A stretch of 64,000 nt of DNA from Nocardioides sp. dk884 (GTDB lineage Bacteria; Actinomycetota; Actinomycetes; Propionibacteriales; Nocardioidaceae), in the NCBI RefSeq assembly GCF_009557055.1, contig NZ_CP045649.1, positions 1,587,501 through 1,651,500 on the forward strand. Direction: 5' to 3'. How positions within the stretch are numbered: the stretch's first letter is position 1; every line of letters starts with the position of its first letter. This document shows, one piece after another, positions 17,440-29,000 of this stretch. The notes below the pieces were generated by a model. The model had not been told where the DNA came from. It made no database searches and worked only from the letters and a program-made list of their open reading frames with translations. The position numbers were made by a program, and so were the translations under genes.

Positions 17440-19244
17440 GCGAGACGCGCAACATCAGCGGCACCACGATGAACACCGGCGAGGACATCGGCGCCTTCGA
17501 GACCGTGCGCCGCGGCATCCGCTACTCCCCGCAGCTGCTCGAGGGCATCCGCGGCACCGTGGCCCTCGCCGTGGTCGCGTCGGTGGGCCAGGTGGTCGTG
17601 CCGATCGCGGTGCAGCAGACCATCGACCGCGGGCTCAACGGCCCCGACGGCCCGGACACCTCCTTCGTGGTGCTCATGGCGATCGCCGCCGCGCTCGCCC
17701 TCGTGGTGACCAGCGTGGCGTCGTACGCCATGACCTCGCGGCTGTTCCGCACCTCCGAGCGGGGCCTGGCCGTGCTGCGCACCCGCGCCTTCCGCCACGT
17801 CCACGACCTGCCAATGCTCACCCAGAGCACCGAGAGTCGCGGCGCCCTGGTCTCGCGGGTGACCAGCGACGTCGACCAGGTCAGCCAGTTCCTCACCTAC
17901 GGCGGTCTGCTGCTGGTCGTCAGTGTCGGGCAGGTGGTCCTGGCCACGGTGGTGATGCTGGTCTACAGCTGGCAGCTCGCGCTGGTCGTGTGGGTCTGCT
18001 TCGCCCCGCTGTTCCTCAGCCTGCGCTACTTCCAGCGCAAGCTCTCCGACGCCTACGGCACCGTGCGCCGCCAGGTCGGCATCACGCTCTCCGCGATCGC
18101 CGAGCCGGTCGTCGGCGCCGCCGTCGTGCGCTCGTACGCCGTGGAGGGGCGCACCCAGCGCCGCATCGACGAGGCGATCGCCGCGCACCAGGCGGCCAGC
18201 ACCCGCGCCCAGGGCATCACCGCGTTCTCGTTCTCCCTCGGCGGCATCTCCGCCGGCCTCGCCAACGCCGGGGTGCTGGTGATCGGCATCCTGCTCGGCT
18301 TCGCCGACGACATCACCGCGGGCGAGGTGCTCGCCTTCGCCTTCTTGGTCACCTTGTTCGTCGGGCCCGTGCAGACCGGCACCCAGATCATCACCGACGC
18401 CCAGAACGCGATCGCCGGCTGGCGCCGTGTGGTGGGCATCCTGGACACCCCGGCCGACCTCGTGGATCCCGGCCCGGACGGGCACACCCTGCCCGCGGGG
18501 CCGATCGACGTGCGCTTCGACCATGTCACCTTCGCCTACCCCGGCGGCCCGCCGGTGCTGCGCGACATCGACCTGTCGATCGCCGCCGGCACCCGGGTCG
18601 CGATCGTGGGGGAGACCGGCTCGGGCAAGTCCACCTTCGCCAAGCTGCTCACCCGCCTGATGGACCCCTCCGAGGGCGCGGTGCTGCTCGACGGCGTCGA
18701 CGTGCGCACGATCGCCGGCTCCTCGCTGCGGCGCAGCGTCGTGCTCGTGCCCCAGGAGGGGTTCCTCTTCGACGACACCCTGGCCGCCAACGTCCGCTAC
18801 GGGCGCCTGGAGGCGAGCGAGGAGGAGATCCGGGCCAGTGCCCGCGAGCTCGGCCTCGCCGACTGGCTCGACGCGCTGCCGCAGGGCCTTTCGACCCGGG
18901 TCGGCCAGCGGGGGGAGTCGATGTCGGCGGGCGAGCGCCAGCTGGTCGCGCTGCTGCGCGCCCACCTCGCCGACCCCGACCTGCTCGTGCTCGACGAGGC
19001 GACCAGCGCGGTGGACCCCGCGCTGGAGATGCGCATCGGGCGCGCGCTGGAGCGGCTGATGTCCGGGCGCACCTCGGTCACGATCGCGCACCGCCTCTCC
19101 ACGGCGGAGAGCGCCGACGAGGTGATCGTGGTCGACCGCGGCCGGATCGTGCAGCGCGGACCGCACGCCGTCCTGGCCGCCGAGCCCGGCTCGGTGTACG
19201 CCGGCCTGCACGCCTCCTGGGTGGCCCAGCACGGCGTGGGATGA
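17436..19244 (+). CDS. ABC exporter half-transporter, subunit with canonical ATPase site
   Basis: The 602-aa partner of the preceding gene. It has six TM helices (about residues 35-320) and an NBD with Walker A GETGSGKST, Walker B LVLDEATSAVD with the catalytic Glu, and H-loop TIAHRLST. Its signature motif is altered to MSAGE instead of LSGGQ. Combined with the partner's intact LSGGQ this produces one consensus and one degenerate ATP site, the arrangement of heterodimeric exporters such as BmrCD and TM287/288. It ends 18 bases before hisI, but function is probably unrelated to histidine. Confidence 0.92.
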   Translation: MSETRNISGTTMNTGEDIGAFETVRRGIRYSPQLLEGIRGTVALAVVASVGQVVVPIAVQQTIDRGLNGPDGPDTSFVVLMAIAAALALVVTSVASYAMTSRLFRTSERGLAVLRTRAFRHVHDLPMLTQSTESRGALVSRVTSDVDQVSQFLTYGGLLLVVSVGQVVLATVVMLVYSWQLALVVWVCFAPLFLSLRYFQRKLSDAYGTVRRQVGITLSAIAEPVVGAAVVRSYAVEGRTQRRIDEAIAAHQAASTRAQGITAFSFSLGGISAGLANAGVLVIGILLGFADDITAGEVLAFAFLVTLFVGPVQTGTQIITDAQNAIAGWRRVVGILDTPADLVDPGPDGHTLPAGPIDVRFDHVTFAYPGGPPVLRDIDLSIAAGTRVAIVGETGSGKSTFAKLLTRLMDPSEGAVLLDGVDVRTIAGSSLRRSVVLVPQEGFLFDDTLAANVRYGRLEASEEEIRASARELGLADWLDALPQGLSTRVGQRGESMSAGERQLVALLRAHLADPDLLVLDEATSAVDPALEMRIGRALERLMSGRTSVTIAHRLSTAESADEVIVVDRGRIVQRGPHAVLAAEPGSVYAGLHASWVAQHGVG

Positions 19245-19262
19245 CGGTGGGATGATGGGGAC

Positions 19263-19607
19263 ATGCCCCTCGACCCCGCCGTCGCCGCCCGTCTCAAGCG
19301 CTCTCCCGACGGGCTGGTCCCCGCAGTCGTCCAGCAGTACGACACCGGTGCGGTGCTCATGCTCGGCTGGATGGACGACGAGGCCCTCGCCCGCACGCTG
19401 AGCACCGGGCGGGCGACGTACTGGTCCCGCTCGCGCCAGGAGTACTGGGTCAAGGGCGACACCTCCGGGCACGTGCAGCACGTCAAGGAGGTCCGCCTGG
19501 ACTGCGACGGCGACACCCTGCTGCTCCAGGTCGACCAGGTGGGCGCGGCCTGCCACACCGGGGACGCCACCTGCTTCGACGCCGACCTGCTGCTGGGAAC
19601 GCCGTGA
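19263..19607 (+). CDS. hisI: Phosphoribosyl-AMP cyclohydrolase
   Basis: A 114-aa zinc/magnesium enzyme for the third step of histidine synthesis. Diagnostic features are [30 protein letters not shown], the [11 protein letters not shown] metal-binding block and CHTGDATCF. It lacks the HisE pyrophosphohydrolase domain, so HisE is encoded elsewhere. It is 8 kb from the main his cluster and heads a run leading to trpCBA. The stop overlaps the next GTG. Confidence 0.96.
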   Translation: MPLDPAVAARLKRSPDGLVPAVVQQYDTGAVLMLGWMDDEALARTLSTGRATYWSRSRQEYWVKGDTSGHVQHVKEVRLDCDGDTLLLQVDQVGAACHTGDATCFDADLLLGTP

Positions 19608-20191
19608 CCGACGCACGCCCCCGCGCCCGCCGCACCTTCGGGCCGGTCGTCCTGGCCGGGCTGGCCGGCGCCGGCCTCGCTGCCTACGCGAGCACCCGGC
19701 AGTGGGCGCGCATCGACGAGGGCTCGACCGGAGCGGCGTTCACCCCGATGTCCGACTCCGCGGGGGAGTCGCCGCTCGCGGCGTCGCTCTCGCTGGTCGT
19801 GCTCGCGTGCTGGGGGGTCGTGCTGGTGACCCGCGGCATCGTGCGCCGCGCGGTGCTCGCGCTCTCGGTGCTCGCCGCGGTGGCCACCGTGGTGACCGTG
19901 GCCGTGGGCTGGAGCCAGACCGCGGAGCCGCTGCGCGAGGCGCTCGAGGGCGTGGACCTCGGCGGCTCGGTCTCGCACACCTGGTGGTGGGCCGCAGCCC
20001 TCGCGGGCGCCGTCGTGGCGCTGGCGGCGGGAGCGGCCGGCGTACGACTCGCGCCGGCGTGGCCGGAGATGGGCCGTCGCTACGACACCCCCACCGGCGG
20101 GCCGGTCGCGGACGACGCGACGCCGGCGGAGGAACGCAGCAACCTCGACCTGTGGAAGGCGATGGACGAGGGGCACGACCCGACCGCGTGA
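19604..20191 (+). CDS. Trp-operon-associated membrane protein (TIGR02234 type)
   Basis: A 195-aa membrane protein of the family linked to actinobacterial trp operons, function unknown. There are four hydrophobic segments (about residues 10-28, 55-76, 80-99, 127-150) with the family's Trp-rich [12 protein letters not shown] at the start of the last one. GTG start overlaps the hisI stop (GTGA). trpE, often found between hisI and this gene, is absent. The C-terminal tail is acidic and contains [12 protein letters not shown], also family-typical. Confidence 0.85.
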   Translation: MTDARPRARRTFGPVVLAGLAGAGLAAYASTRQWARIDEGSTGAAFTPMSDSAGESPLAASLSLVVLACWGVVLVTRGIVRRAVLALSVLAAVATVVTVAVGWSQTAEPLREALEGVDLGGSVSHTWWWAAALAGAVVALAAGAAGVRLAPAWPEMGRRYDTPTGGPVADDATPAEERSNLDLWKAMDEGHDPTA

Positions 20192-20208
20192 GGCCCGGAG
20201 CGGGTCAA

Positions 20209-20214
20209 TACACT
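20209..20214 (+). promoter_or_regulatory. Possible -10 element before the HGxxPAAW gene
   Basis: TACACT lies in the 69-base gap, 46 bases before the ATG at 20261. It sits within an imperfect dyad GCGGGTCA-N6-TGAGCCCGC. Confidence 0.3.
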
Positions 20215-20260
20215 GAGCCCGCACCACCGAGACCACCGAGCGCGAGCACGAGGAGCATGC

Positions 20261-20455
20261 ATGTCCGCCAGCCACGGCAACACCCCCGCAGCCTGGACGG
20301 GCGTCACCGTCGCCATGGCCGGCATCCTGATCGGCTGCGTCGGGCTGCTCTTCGACCCGGTCAAGATGCCGGTGTTCTGGATCGGCCTCGTGGTCACGTT
20401 CCTCGGCCTGGTGGTCTTCATCGTCATGGACAAGATGGGCCTGCACGAGGACTGA
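20261..20455 (+). CDS. HGxxPAAW family small membrane protein
   Basis: A 64-aa protein with the defining HGNTPAAW motif at residues 5-12, two TM helices (about 13-30 and 38-57) and a short cytoplasmic tail. The family is almost limited to Actinobacteria and is usually found in the hisI-trpC interval, as here. Function unknown. The ATG at 20261 follows GAGCACGAGGAG. Confidence 0.9.
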   Translation: MSASHGNTPAAWTGVTVAMAGILIGCVGLLFDPVKMPVFWIGLVVTFLGLVVFIVMDKMGLHED

Positions 20456-20516
20456 GCGAGCGGCCACCGCGCGGCGCGATGCCGACCCGGTGGCACCGAG
20501 ACGACCGGGAGGTCGC

Positions 20517-20960
20517 GTGAGCGTCGTCGAACCGGCTGCGCCGGGTAGCACCACGACCTCGCGCGCCGCCCGGATGCGGGCCCCGCTGCTCACGATCGCA
20601 GCCCTGGGCGCGACCACCGCCGCCCTGCACCTGCGCGACCCGCACTCCTCCGGCAGCTGGGGCTACTGCCCCTCGGCGGCACTCGGCTTCGCCTGCCCCG
20701 GGTGCGGCGGCCTGCGCGCCGTCAACGATCTGACCCACCTCGACCTGGCCGCGGCCGCCTCGAGCAACCTGGCCTTCGTCGTGGCGCTGCCGTTCCTGCT
20801 CGCCGGGCTCGGCTGGTGGACGCTGCGTCGCTGGCGCGGCGCCCCCGCCCTGGGCGTGCCGGGTCCGCGGCTGCGGGTCGCCGGCTACGCGGCGTGTGCC
20901 CTGCTGGTGGTGTTCACGGTGCTGCGCAACCTGCCGGCCGGCAGCTGGCTGGCGCCCTGA
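20517..20960 (+). CDS. DUF2752 membrane protein
   Basis: A 147-aa membrane protein with the DUF2752 signature CPSAALGFACPGCGGLRA, which contains three cysteines near the start of the domain, and TM segments near residues 23-40, 70-95 and 115-135. Function unknown. The GTG at 20517 has GGGAGG four bases upstream and is preferred over an upstream ATG at 20490. The gene is convergent with the DUF4190 gene across a strong hairpin. Confidence 0.85.
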   Translation: MSVVEPAAPGSTTTSRAARMRAPLLTIAALGATTAALHLRDPHSSGSWGYCPSAALGFACPGCGGLRAVNDLTHLDLAAAASSNLAFVVALPFLLAGLGWWTLRRWRGAPALGVPGPRLRVAGYAACALLVVFTVLRNLPAGSWLAP

Positions 20961-20989
20961 CGCGCCGGGGCCTCAGCGGCCCCGGCGCG
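20961..20989. terminator. Bidirectional terminator hairpin
   Basis: A perfect 12-bp inverted repeat (20961-20972 and 20978-20989, arms CGCGCCGGGGCC / GGCCCCGGCGCG) with a 5-base loop lies between the convergent DUF2752 and DUF4190 genes. Confidence 0.75.
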
Positions 20990-21000
20990 GTCGGACAGGA

Positions 21001-21342
21001 TCAGTTGAACTCGTTGGTGTAGGTGATGTCGATGACACCGGTGCCGACGAGGATCCAGTACAGGACGCTGAGGACGATCCCGGCGATGCCGAGGATGACG
21101 CCCCACTTCGCCAGGCCCTCGCCCTTCTTCGTGCCCTGGGACTCGCGGATCTCCTTCTTGCCCAGCTGGCCGAAGACGATGCCGAGGATCGAGAAGATGA
21201 AGCACCCCCAGAAGCAGGGCACGACCCCGATGATGCCCAGCACCAGACCGGCGACGGCCATGCCGGAGTTCTTCGGAGGCATCGCGCCGTAGGGCGGCTG
21301 CGGGGCTCCGTAGGAGGGCGGCGGCGGCTCGTTGTAGCTCAC
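21001..21342 (-). CDS. DUF4190 membrane protein
   Basis: A 113-aa protein with a Pro/Tyr-rich N-terminal tail (NEPPPPSYGAPQPPYGA) and two TM hairpin helices (about residues 28-58 and 80-103) separated by GQLGKKEIRESQGTKKGEG, the usual DUF4190 arrangement. Function unknown. The GTG at 21342 is preceded by GAGGAG at good spacing; the frame is open much further upstream, but that is shadow of trpC. Divergent from trpC. Confidence 0.85.
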   Translation of the reverse strand: MSYNEPPPPSYGAPQPPYGAMPPKNSGMAVAGLVLGIIGVVPCFWGCFIFSILGIVFGQLGKKEIRESQGTKKGEGLAKWGVILGIAGIVLSVLYWILVGTGVIDITYTNEFN

Positions 21343-21483
21343 GGGGTTCGTTCTCCTCTGCAGTGGGCCGGGACGCTCCCGGCCGACTCCGGGGAACGTA
21401 CCGCCTCTCGGGCCGATCAAACCTCGCTGTGGATCGGGTGAGAGGATCGCACGGTGCGAAACCATGACCGCGTTGGAGGCTCC

Positions 21484-22295
21484 GTGACGGTGCTCGAGCA
21501 GATCATCGCCGGCGTGCGCGAGGACCTTGCCGCGCGCGAGGCCGCCCGTCCGCTCGCCGACGTCCGGGCGGCGCTCAGCGACGTCGAGGCGCCGCTGGAC
21601 CCGATGCCCCGCCTGCGCGCCGCGGAGAGCTCGGTCATCGCCGAGGTCAAGCGCAGCAGCCCCAGCAAGGGTCACCTCGCCGAGATCGCCGACCCCGCCT
21701 CGCTGGCCCGTGAGTACGCCGCCGGCGGGGCCGCCGCGATCAGCGTGCTGACCGAGCAGCGCCGCTTCTCCGGCAGCCTGGCCGACCTGGTCGCGGTGCG
21801 TGCCGCGGTCGACGTACCGGTGCTGCGCAAGGACTTCATCGTCACCAGCTATCAGCTGGTGGAGGCCCGCGCCGCGGGGGCCGACCTCGCGCTGCTGATC
21901 GTGGGCGCGCTCGACGACGACACCCTGCGCCGTCTCCACGACGAGGCCCGCGAGCTCGGGCTCACCCCGCTCATCGAGGTCCACGACGAGGCCGAGACCG
22001 AGCGCGCGGTCGCCCTGGGCGCCGAGCTCGTCGGGGTCAACAACCGCAACCTCAAGACCCTCGAGGTCGACAACGACACCTTCGCCCGGCTCGCGCCGCT
22101 GATCCCCGACGACCGGGTCAAGGTCGCCGAGTCCGGGGTCTTCGGCGTCGCCGACGTGCAGCAGTTCGTCGACGCCGGCGCCCGCGCCGTCCTGGTGGGC
22201 GAGGCGCTCGTCAAGGACGGCGACCCGCGCGCGGCCGTCGCCGCCATGACCGGCCTGCGGGCCGGCGACCACATCACTGCCCCGGGAGGCAACCG

Positions 22296-22299
<4 letters not shown>
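21484..22299 (+). CDS. trpC: Indole-3-glycerol phosphate synthase
   Basis: TIM-barrel enzyme of tryptophan synthesis, 271 aa. Catalytic blocks are [42 protein letters not shown] and VAESGVF. The GTG at 21484, with GGAGG five bases upstream, is chosen over an ATG at 21454. It is the first of trpC-trpB-trpA with 4-base overlaps; trpE, G, D and a separate trpF are not in the window. Confidence 0.96.
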
Positions 22300-23560
<1,261 letters not shown>

Positions 23561-23564
<4 letters not shown>

Positions 23565-24376
23565 GCACCCGTCCCGTCTTCGACAAGGCCCGCGGCGAGG
23601 GCCGCGCCGCCCTGGTCGGCTACCTGCCGGCCGGGTTCCCCGACGTGCCCGGCGGCATCGACGCGATCAAGGTGATGGTCGACTCCGGCTGCGACGTCAT
23701 CGAGATCGGGCTGCCCTACACCGACCCGGTGATGGACGGACCCACGATCCAGGCCGCCGCGCTGCAGGCGCTGGAGAACGGCTGCCGCACCGCCGACGTG
23801 CTGCGCACGGTCGAGGCGGTCGCCGCGACCGGCACCCCCACGCTCGTGATGACCTACTGGAACCCCGTCGAGGCCTACGGCGTCGAGCGGTTCGCCGCCG
23901 ACCTGGCCTCCGCCGGGGGAGCGGGCCTGATCACCCCCGACCTCACCCCCGACTTCGCGCCGGAGTGGATCGCCGCCGCCGACGCCCACGACCTGGACAA
24001 GGTCTTCCTGGTCGCGCCGTCCTCCACCGAGGACCGGGTCGCGATGACGACCGCCGCCTGCCGGGGCTTCGTCTACGCCACCGCCGTGATGGGGGTGACC
24101 GGTGCGCGCAGCACCACCAGCAACCTCGCCGGGCCGCTGGTCGCCCGCACCAAGGCGGCCATCGAGGCCCAGGGCACCGGCCTGCCGGTCGGCGTCGGTC
24201 TCGGCGTCAGCACCGGCGACCAGGCCGCCGAGGTCGGCTCCTACGCCGACGGCGTCATCGTCGGCTCGGCGTTCGTCCGCGCCCTGCTCGACCACCCCGA
24301 TGACCGGGCGGCCGGCCTGCGGGCTCTGGGCGCGCTCGTCGAGGAGCTCGCGGAGGGAGTACGCCGGCGTGCGTAG
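23561..24376 (+). CDS. trpA: Tryptophan synthase alpha subunit
   Basis: TIM-barrel lyase that splits indole-3-glycerol phosphate, 271 aa. The catalytic Glu is in [16 protein letters not shown] and the catalytic Asp in [18 protein letters not shown] and VGVGLGVS are family signatures. The GTG at 23561 overlaps the trpB stop. It overlaps the following lipoprotein gene by 8 bases. Confidence 0.96.
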
Positions 24377-24992
24377 CTCCCTGCGGGCCGTGGGGCGCTC
24401 CGCGGCTGCGGCCGCCGCCGCGCTCCTCGTGCTGAGCTCCTGCGGCAGCGAGGCGACCCCGGCGGACGAGCCGAGCGGCACCGCCGTGGAGCCGCCGTTC
24501 GACGTCGCCGCGACCACGCTGAGCGACACCGACGGCGAGCCGTTCGCGCTGGCCGAGGACACCGAGGACCCGCTCACGCTGGTCTTCTTCGGCTACACCC
24601 GCTGCCCGGACATCTGCCCCGCGGTGATGTCCACGATCACCTCCGCGCTCACCCGCCTGGACGAGGAGACCCGCGAGCAGGTGCAGGTGGTCTTCGTGAC
24701 CACCGACCCCTCGCGCGACGACCCGGCCACCCTGCGCCGCTACCTCGACCGCTTCGACGAGGACTTCGTCGGGGTCACCGGCGAGCTCGAGGAGATCGGC
24801 GAGCTCGCCGAGTCCGTCGGCGTCTTCGTCGCCGGCGCCGAGGAGCTCGCCTCGGGCGGCTACGACCTCGGCAGCCACGGCGCCCAGGTGATCGCGGTGG
24901 ACCAGGACGGCCAGGCTCCGATGTACTGGGGCCAGGACACCTCGTCGGCGGAGTACGCCCACGACATCGAGCTGCTGGTGGGAGACCTGTGA
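24369..24992 (+). CDS. SCO1/SenC-family lipoprotein
   Basis: A 207-aa thioredoxin-fold copper chaperone-like lipoprotein. A signal peptide ends in the lipobox LSSC (residues about 21-24). The copper motif CPDIC is in GYTRCPDICPAVM, and the conserved His is in SHGAQVIAVD. SCO proteins load copper into cytochrome oxidase subunit II or act as thiol redox proteins. The GTG start overlaps trpA, and the gene overlaps lgt, whose product would lipidate this very protein. Confidence 0.92.
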   Translation: MRSSLRAVGRSAAAAAAALLVLSSCGSEATPADEPSGTAVEPPFDVAATTLSDTDGEPFALAEDTEDPLTLVFFGYTRCPDICPAVMSTITSALTRLDEETREQVQVVFVTTDPSRDDPATLRRYLDRFDEDFVGVTGELEEIGELAESVGVFVAGAEELASGGYDLGSHGAQVIAVDQDGQAPMYWGQDTSSAEYAHDIELLVGDL

Positions 24993-25888
24993 TCGAGCAC
25001 CTGGCGAGCCTCGCCCCGAGCGTGAGCGCCCCTGTCCTGTCCGTGCTGGCGATCCCCAGCCCGGACAACGGGGTCTGGCACCTCGGTCCGGTGCCGATCC
25101 GCGGCTACGCGCTGGCGATCATCCTCGGCATCGTCGCCGCGATCTGGATCGGCGAGCGCCGCTGGGTCGCCCGCGGCGGTCGTCCCGGCGAGGTCCAGGA
25201 CCTCGCGATCTGGGCGGTGCCGTTCGGCCTGGTCGGCGCCCGGCTCTACCACGTGGCCACCGACCACAGCCTGTACTTCGGGGCGGGGGAGAACCCCTGG
25301 TCCGCGCTCTACGTGTGGCAGGGCGGGCTCGGTGTCTGGGGCGGGATCGCCGGCGGCATCCTCGGCCTCGCGATCGGCGCCCGGACGATGGGCATCCGGC
25401 TGGTGCCGCTGCTCGACGCGCTCGCCCCGGGCGTGCTGGTGGCGCAGGCGATCGGGCGCTGGGGCAACTGGTTCAACCAGGAGCTCTTCGGCAAGCCCAC
25501 CGACCTGCCCTGGGCGCTCTCGGTCAGCGACACCACCGCGGTCAACGCCGGCTACCCGCCGGGCACGACGTTCCACCCGACGTTCCTCTACGAGAGCCTG
25601 TGGAACCTCGCGGCCTTCGCCCTGGTGATCTGGCTCGACCGCCGCCTGCGCCTGGGCCACGGCCGGGTGCTGGCGCTCTACGTGATGGCCTACACCGCCG
25701 GGCGTGCCTGGATCGAGATGCTGCGCATCGACTCCGTCGAGCTCGACGACGTCTTCGGCCTGCGGTTCAACGTGTGGACCTCGATCGTGCTGTTCGTCGC
25801 GGCGGCCATCTACTTCGCGATCAGCGCCCGCCGCCACCCCGGCCGCGAGGAGCAGGTCCGCACCCGCGAGCCGGCCCCCGTGACATGA
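24989..25888 (+). CDS. lgt: Prolipoprotein diacylglyceryl transferase
   Basis: Integral membrane enzyme transferring diacylglycerol to the lipobox cysteine of prolipoproteins, 299 aa, seven TM helices. The signature GRWGNWFNQELFG is present, as are HLGPVPIRGYALAI near the N-terminus and YESLWNLAAF. GTG overlaps the SCO1 stop. It ends the trpC-to-lgt transcript, a conserved order in Actinobacteria. Confidence 0.96.
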   Translation: MIEHLASLAPSVSAPVLSVLAIPSPDNGVWHLGPVPIRGYALAIILGIVAAIWIGERRWVARGGRPGEVQDLAIWAVPFGLVGARLYHVATDHSLYFGAGENPWSALYVWQGGLGVWGGIAGGILGLAIGARTMGIRLVPLLDALAPGVLVAQAIGRWGNWFNQELFGKPTDLPWALSVSDTTAVNAGYPPGTTFHPTFLYESLWNLAAFALVIWLDRRLRLGHGRVLALYVMAYTAGRAWIEMLRIDSVELDDVFGLRFNVWTSIVLFVAAAIYFAISARRHPGREEQVRTREPAPVT

Positions 25889-25915
25889 GCCACTGAACAC
25901 GGTCGACTCGTGTCC

Positions 25916-25933
25916 GTGACTTGCTGGTAATCT
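25916..25933 (+). promoter_or_regulatory. gltB promoter with a GlnR-like half site
   Basis: TAATCT at 25928-25933 is the best -10 element before gltB and implies a leader of about 115 bases. It overlaps GTGAC-N6-GTAAT (25916-25931), which resembles one half of a GlnR box (gTnAC-N6-GnAAC). Both assignments are weak. Confidence 0.3.
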
Positions 25934-26054
25934 TTCCCTTCGCGCGTGGGCCAGTGCTGTCCCAAGCTCTTCATGCTTCTGCCGATCTGCCTGTCGTGCG
26001 CGCTCCCGGCCCTGCCGGTCGTCATGCAGGCACCGACGACGACGGGAGGATCCC

Positions 26055-29000
26055 GTGCCGTATCAGCACGCGTTCCCGCCGCCCCAAGGGCTGTACGACC
26101 CCACCAACGAGCACGACGCATGTGGTGTGGCATTCGTGGCAACCCTCACCGGGGTGGCCAGCCACAGGATCGTGCAGCAGGGCGTCACCGCACTGCTCAA
26201 CCTCGACCACCGCGGCGCCGCCGGTGCCGAGCCCAACTCGGGTGACGGTGCCGGCATCTTGATCCAGGTCCCCGACGCGTTCCTGCGCGCGGTCACCGCC
26301 GAGCTCGGCATCGAGCTCCCCGGCGCCGGCCAGTACGCCGTGGGCACCGCGTTCCTGCCCGGCGACGTGGACCAGGTCGCCAAGACCCGCACCCAGGTCG
26401 AGGCGATCGCGGCCGAGGAGGGCCTCGACGTCCTCGGCTGGCGCGAGGTCCCGGTCGACCCGAGCTCGCTGGGCTCCACCGCCCGCGCGGTCATGCCGAC
26501 GTTCTCCCAGCTCTTCGTCGCCGCCCGCGGCGCCCGCCTGAGCGGTCTGGCGCTGGAGCGTCTCGCGTTCTGCCTGCGCAAGCGCGCCGAGCGCGAGACT
26601 GACGTCTACTTCCCGTCGCTGTCCTCGCGCACGCTGGTCTACAAGGGCATGCTGACCCCGGTCCAGCTCGACGAGGTCTTCCCCGATCTGCGCGACGAGC
26701 GGATGGCCTCGGCGATCGCCGTGGTGCACTCCCGCTTCTCGACCAACACCTTCCCGAGCTGGCCGCTGTCGCACCCGTTCCGGTTCATCGCCCACAACGG
26801 CGAGATCAACACCGTGATGGGCAACCGCAACTGGATGCGGGCCCGCGAGGCGCTGCTCGCCTCCGACCTGATCCCCGGCGACCTGGAGCGGCTCTACCCG
26901 ATCTGCACCCCGGGCGCCTCGGACTCCGCGTCGTTCGACGAGGTGCTCGAGCTGCTCCACCTCGGCGGCCGCTCGCTTCCGCACTCGGTGCTGATGATGA
27001 TCCCCGAGGCGTGGGAGAAGCACGCCGAGATGGACGCCCGTCGCCGGGCGTTCTATGAGTTCCACTCCACGGTCATGGAGCCGTGGGACGGCCCCGCCTG
27101 CGTCGTGTTCACCGACGGCTCGCAGATCGGCGCCGTGCTGGACCGCAACGGCCTGCGCCCCTCGCGCTACTGGGTCACCGACGACGGCCTGGTCGTGCTC
27201 GCCTCCGAGGTCGGTGTCTTGGACATCGACCCCGCGAAGGTCGTGCGCAAGGGCCGCCTGCAGCCCGGCAAGATGTTCCTCGTCGACACCGAGGAGCACC
27301 GGATCGTCGAGGACGAGGAGATCAAGTCCGAGCTCGCCTCGGAGCACCCCTACGACGAGTGGCTGCACGCCGGCCTGATCCACCTCGACGACATCCCCGA
27401 GCGCGAGCACGTCGTGCACACCCACGCCTCGGTCACCCGTCGCCAGCAGGTCTTCGGCTACACCGAGGAGGAGCTGCGCATCCTGCTCACCCCGATGGCC
27501 AACACCGGTGCCGAGCCGATCGGCTCGATGGGCACCGACACCCCCATCGCGGCGCTGAGCGAGAAGCCGCGGCTGCTGTTCGACTACTTCAGCCAGCTCT
27601 TCGCCCAGGTCACGAACCCGCCGCTGGACGCCATCCGCGAGGAGCTCGTCACCTCGCTGAACGGCTCCATCGGCCCGGAGTCCAACCTGCTCGAGCCGAC
27701 CCCCGCGTCGTGCCGCCAGGTCGTGCTGCCGTTCCCGGTCATCTCCAACGACGACCTCGCCAAGATCCGCCACATCAACCGTGACGGCGACATGCCCGGC
27801 TTCATCACCCACGTCTCCCGCGGCCTGTACGACGTGGAGGGCGGCGGCGCGGCGATGGCCGCGCGGATCGAGGAGATCTGCGCGGAAGTATCCGCGGCGA
27901 TCGCCGATGGCGCCCGCATCATCGTGCTCTCGGACCGCCACTCGACCGCGGAGAAGGCGCCGATCCCGTCGCTGCTGCTCACCGGTGCGGTCCACCACCA
28001 CCTGGTGCGCGAGAAGACCCGCACCCAGGTCGGCCTGCTCATCGAGGCCGGCGACGTGCGCGAGGTCCACCACGTGGCCCTGCTGGTCGGCTACGGCGCG
28101 GCCGCGGTGAACCCCTACCTCGCCATGGAGTCCGTCGAGGACCTGGCCCGCGAGGGCTACTACGTCAAGGCCGACCCCGAGGTCGCGGTCAAGAACCTGA
28201 TCAACGCGCTCGGCAAGGGGGTGACCAAGGTGATGTCCAAGATGGGCGTCTCCACGGTGGCCTCCTACACCGGCGCGCAGATCTTCGAGGCGGTCGGGCT
28301 CGCCCAGTCGGTCGTCGACAAGTACTTCACCGGCACCGTCTCCAAGCTCGGCGGCATCGAGCTGGAGACGATCGCTGAGGAGGTGGCCCGCCGCCACGCC
28401 GCGGCGTACCCGAAGAACGGCATCGCGCCCGCGCACCGCGAGCTCGCGATCGGCGGGGAGTACCAGTGGCGCCGTGAGGGCGAGCCGCACCTGTTCGACC
28501 CCGAGACCGTCTTCCGCCTCCAGCACGCCACCCGCTCGGGTCGCTACGACGTGTTCAAGCAGTACACCTCCCGCGTGGACGAGCAGTCCGAGCGGCTGAT
28601 GACGCTGCGCGGGCTGTTCCGGTTCAAGGACCCCGCCGAGACCGGTCGCCAGCCGATCCCGATCGAGGAGGTCGAGCCGGTCTCGGAGATCGTGAAGCGC
28701 TTCTCCACCGGCGCGATGTCGTACGGCTCCATCTCGCAGGAGGCCCACGAGACCCTCGCGATCGCGATGAACCGGCTGGGCGCGAAGTCCAACACCGGTG
28801 AGGGCGGCGAGGACCCCGAGCGTCTCTACGACCCCGAGCGCCGCAGCGCGATCAAGCAGGTCGCGTCGGGCCGCTTCGGTGTCACCTCGGAGTACCTCAC
28901 CAACGCCGACGACATCCAGATCAAGATGGCGCAGGGCGCAAAGCCCGGCGAGGGCGGCCAGCTGCCAGGCCACAAGGTCTACCCGTGGGTGGCCAAGACC

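Noticed and set aside
19978-20010. WWW codon run considered as a trp attenuator leader peptide
   Set aside because: The Trp run lies inside a TM helix of the Trp-operon-associated membrane protein, 1.5 kb from trpC, with no nearby antiterminator structure.
25892-25912. ACACG/CGTGT inverted repeat after lgt considered as a terminator
   Set aside because: The stem is only 5 bp with no T-tract; too weak compared with the 12-20 bp hairpins used elsewhere.
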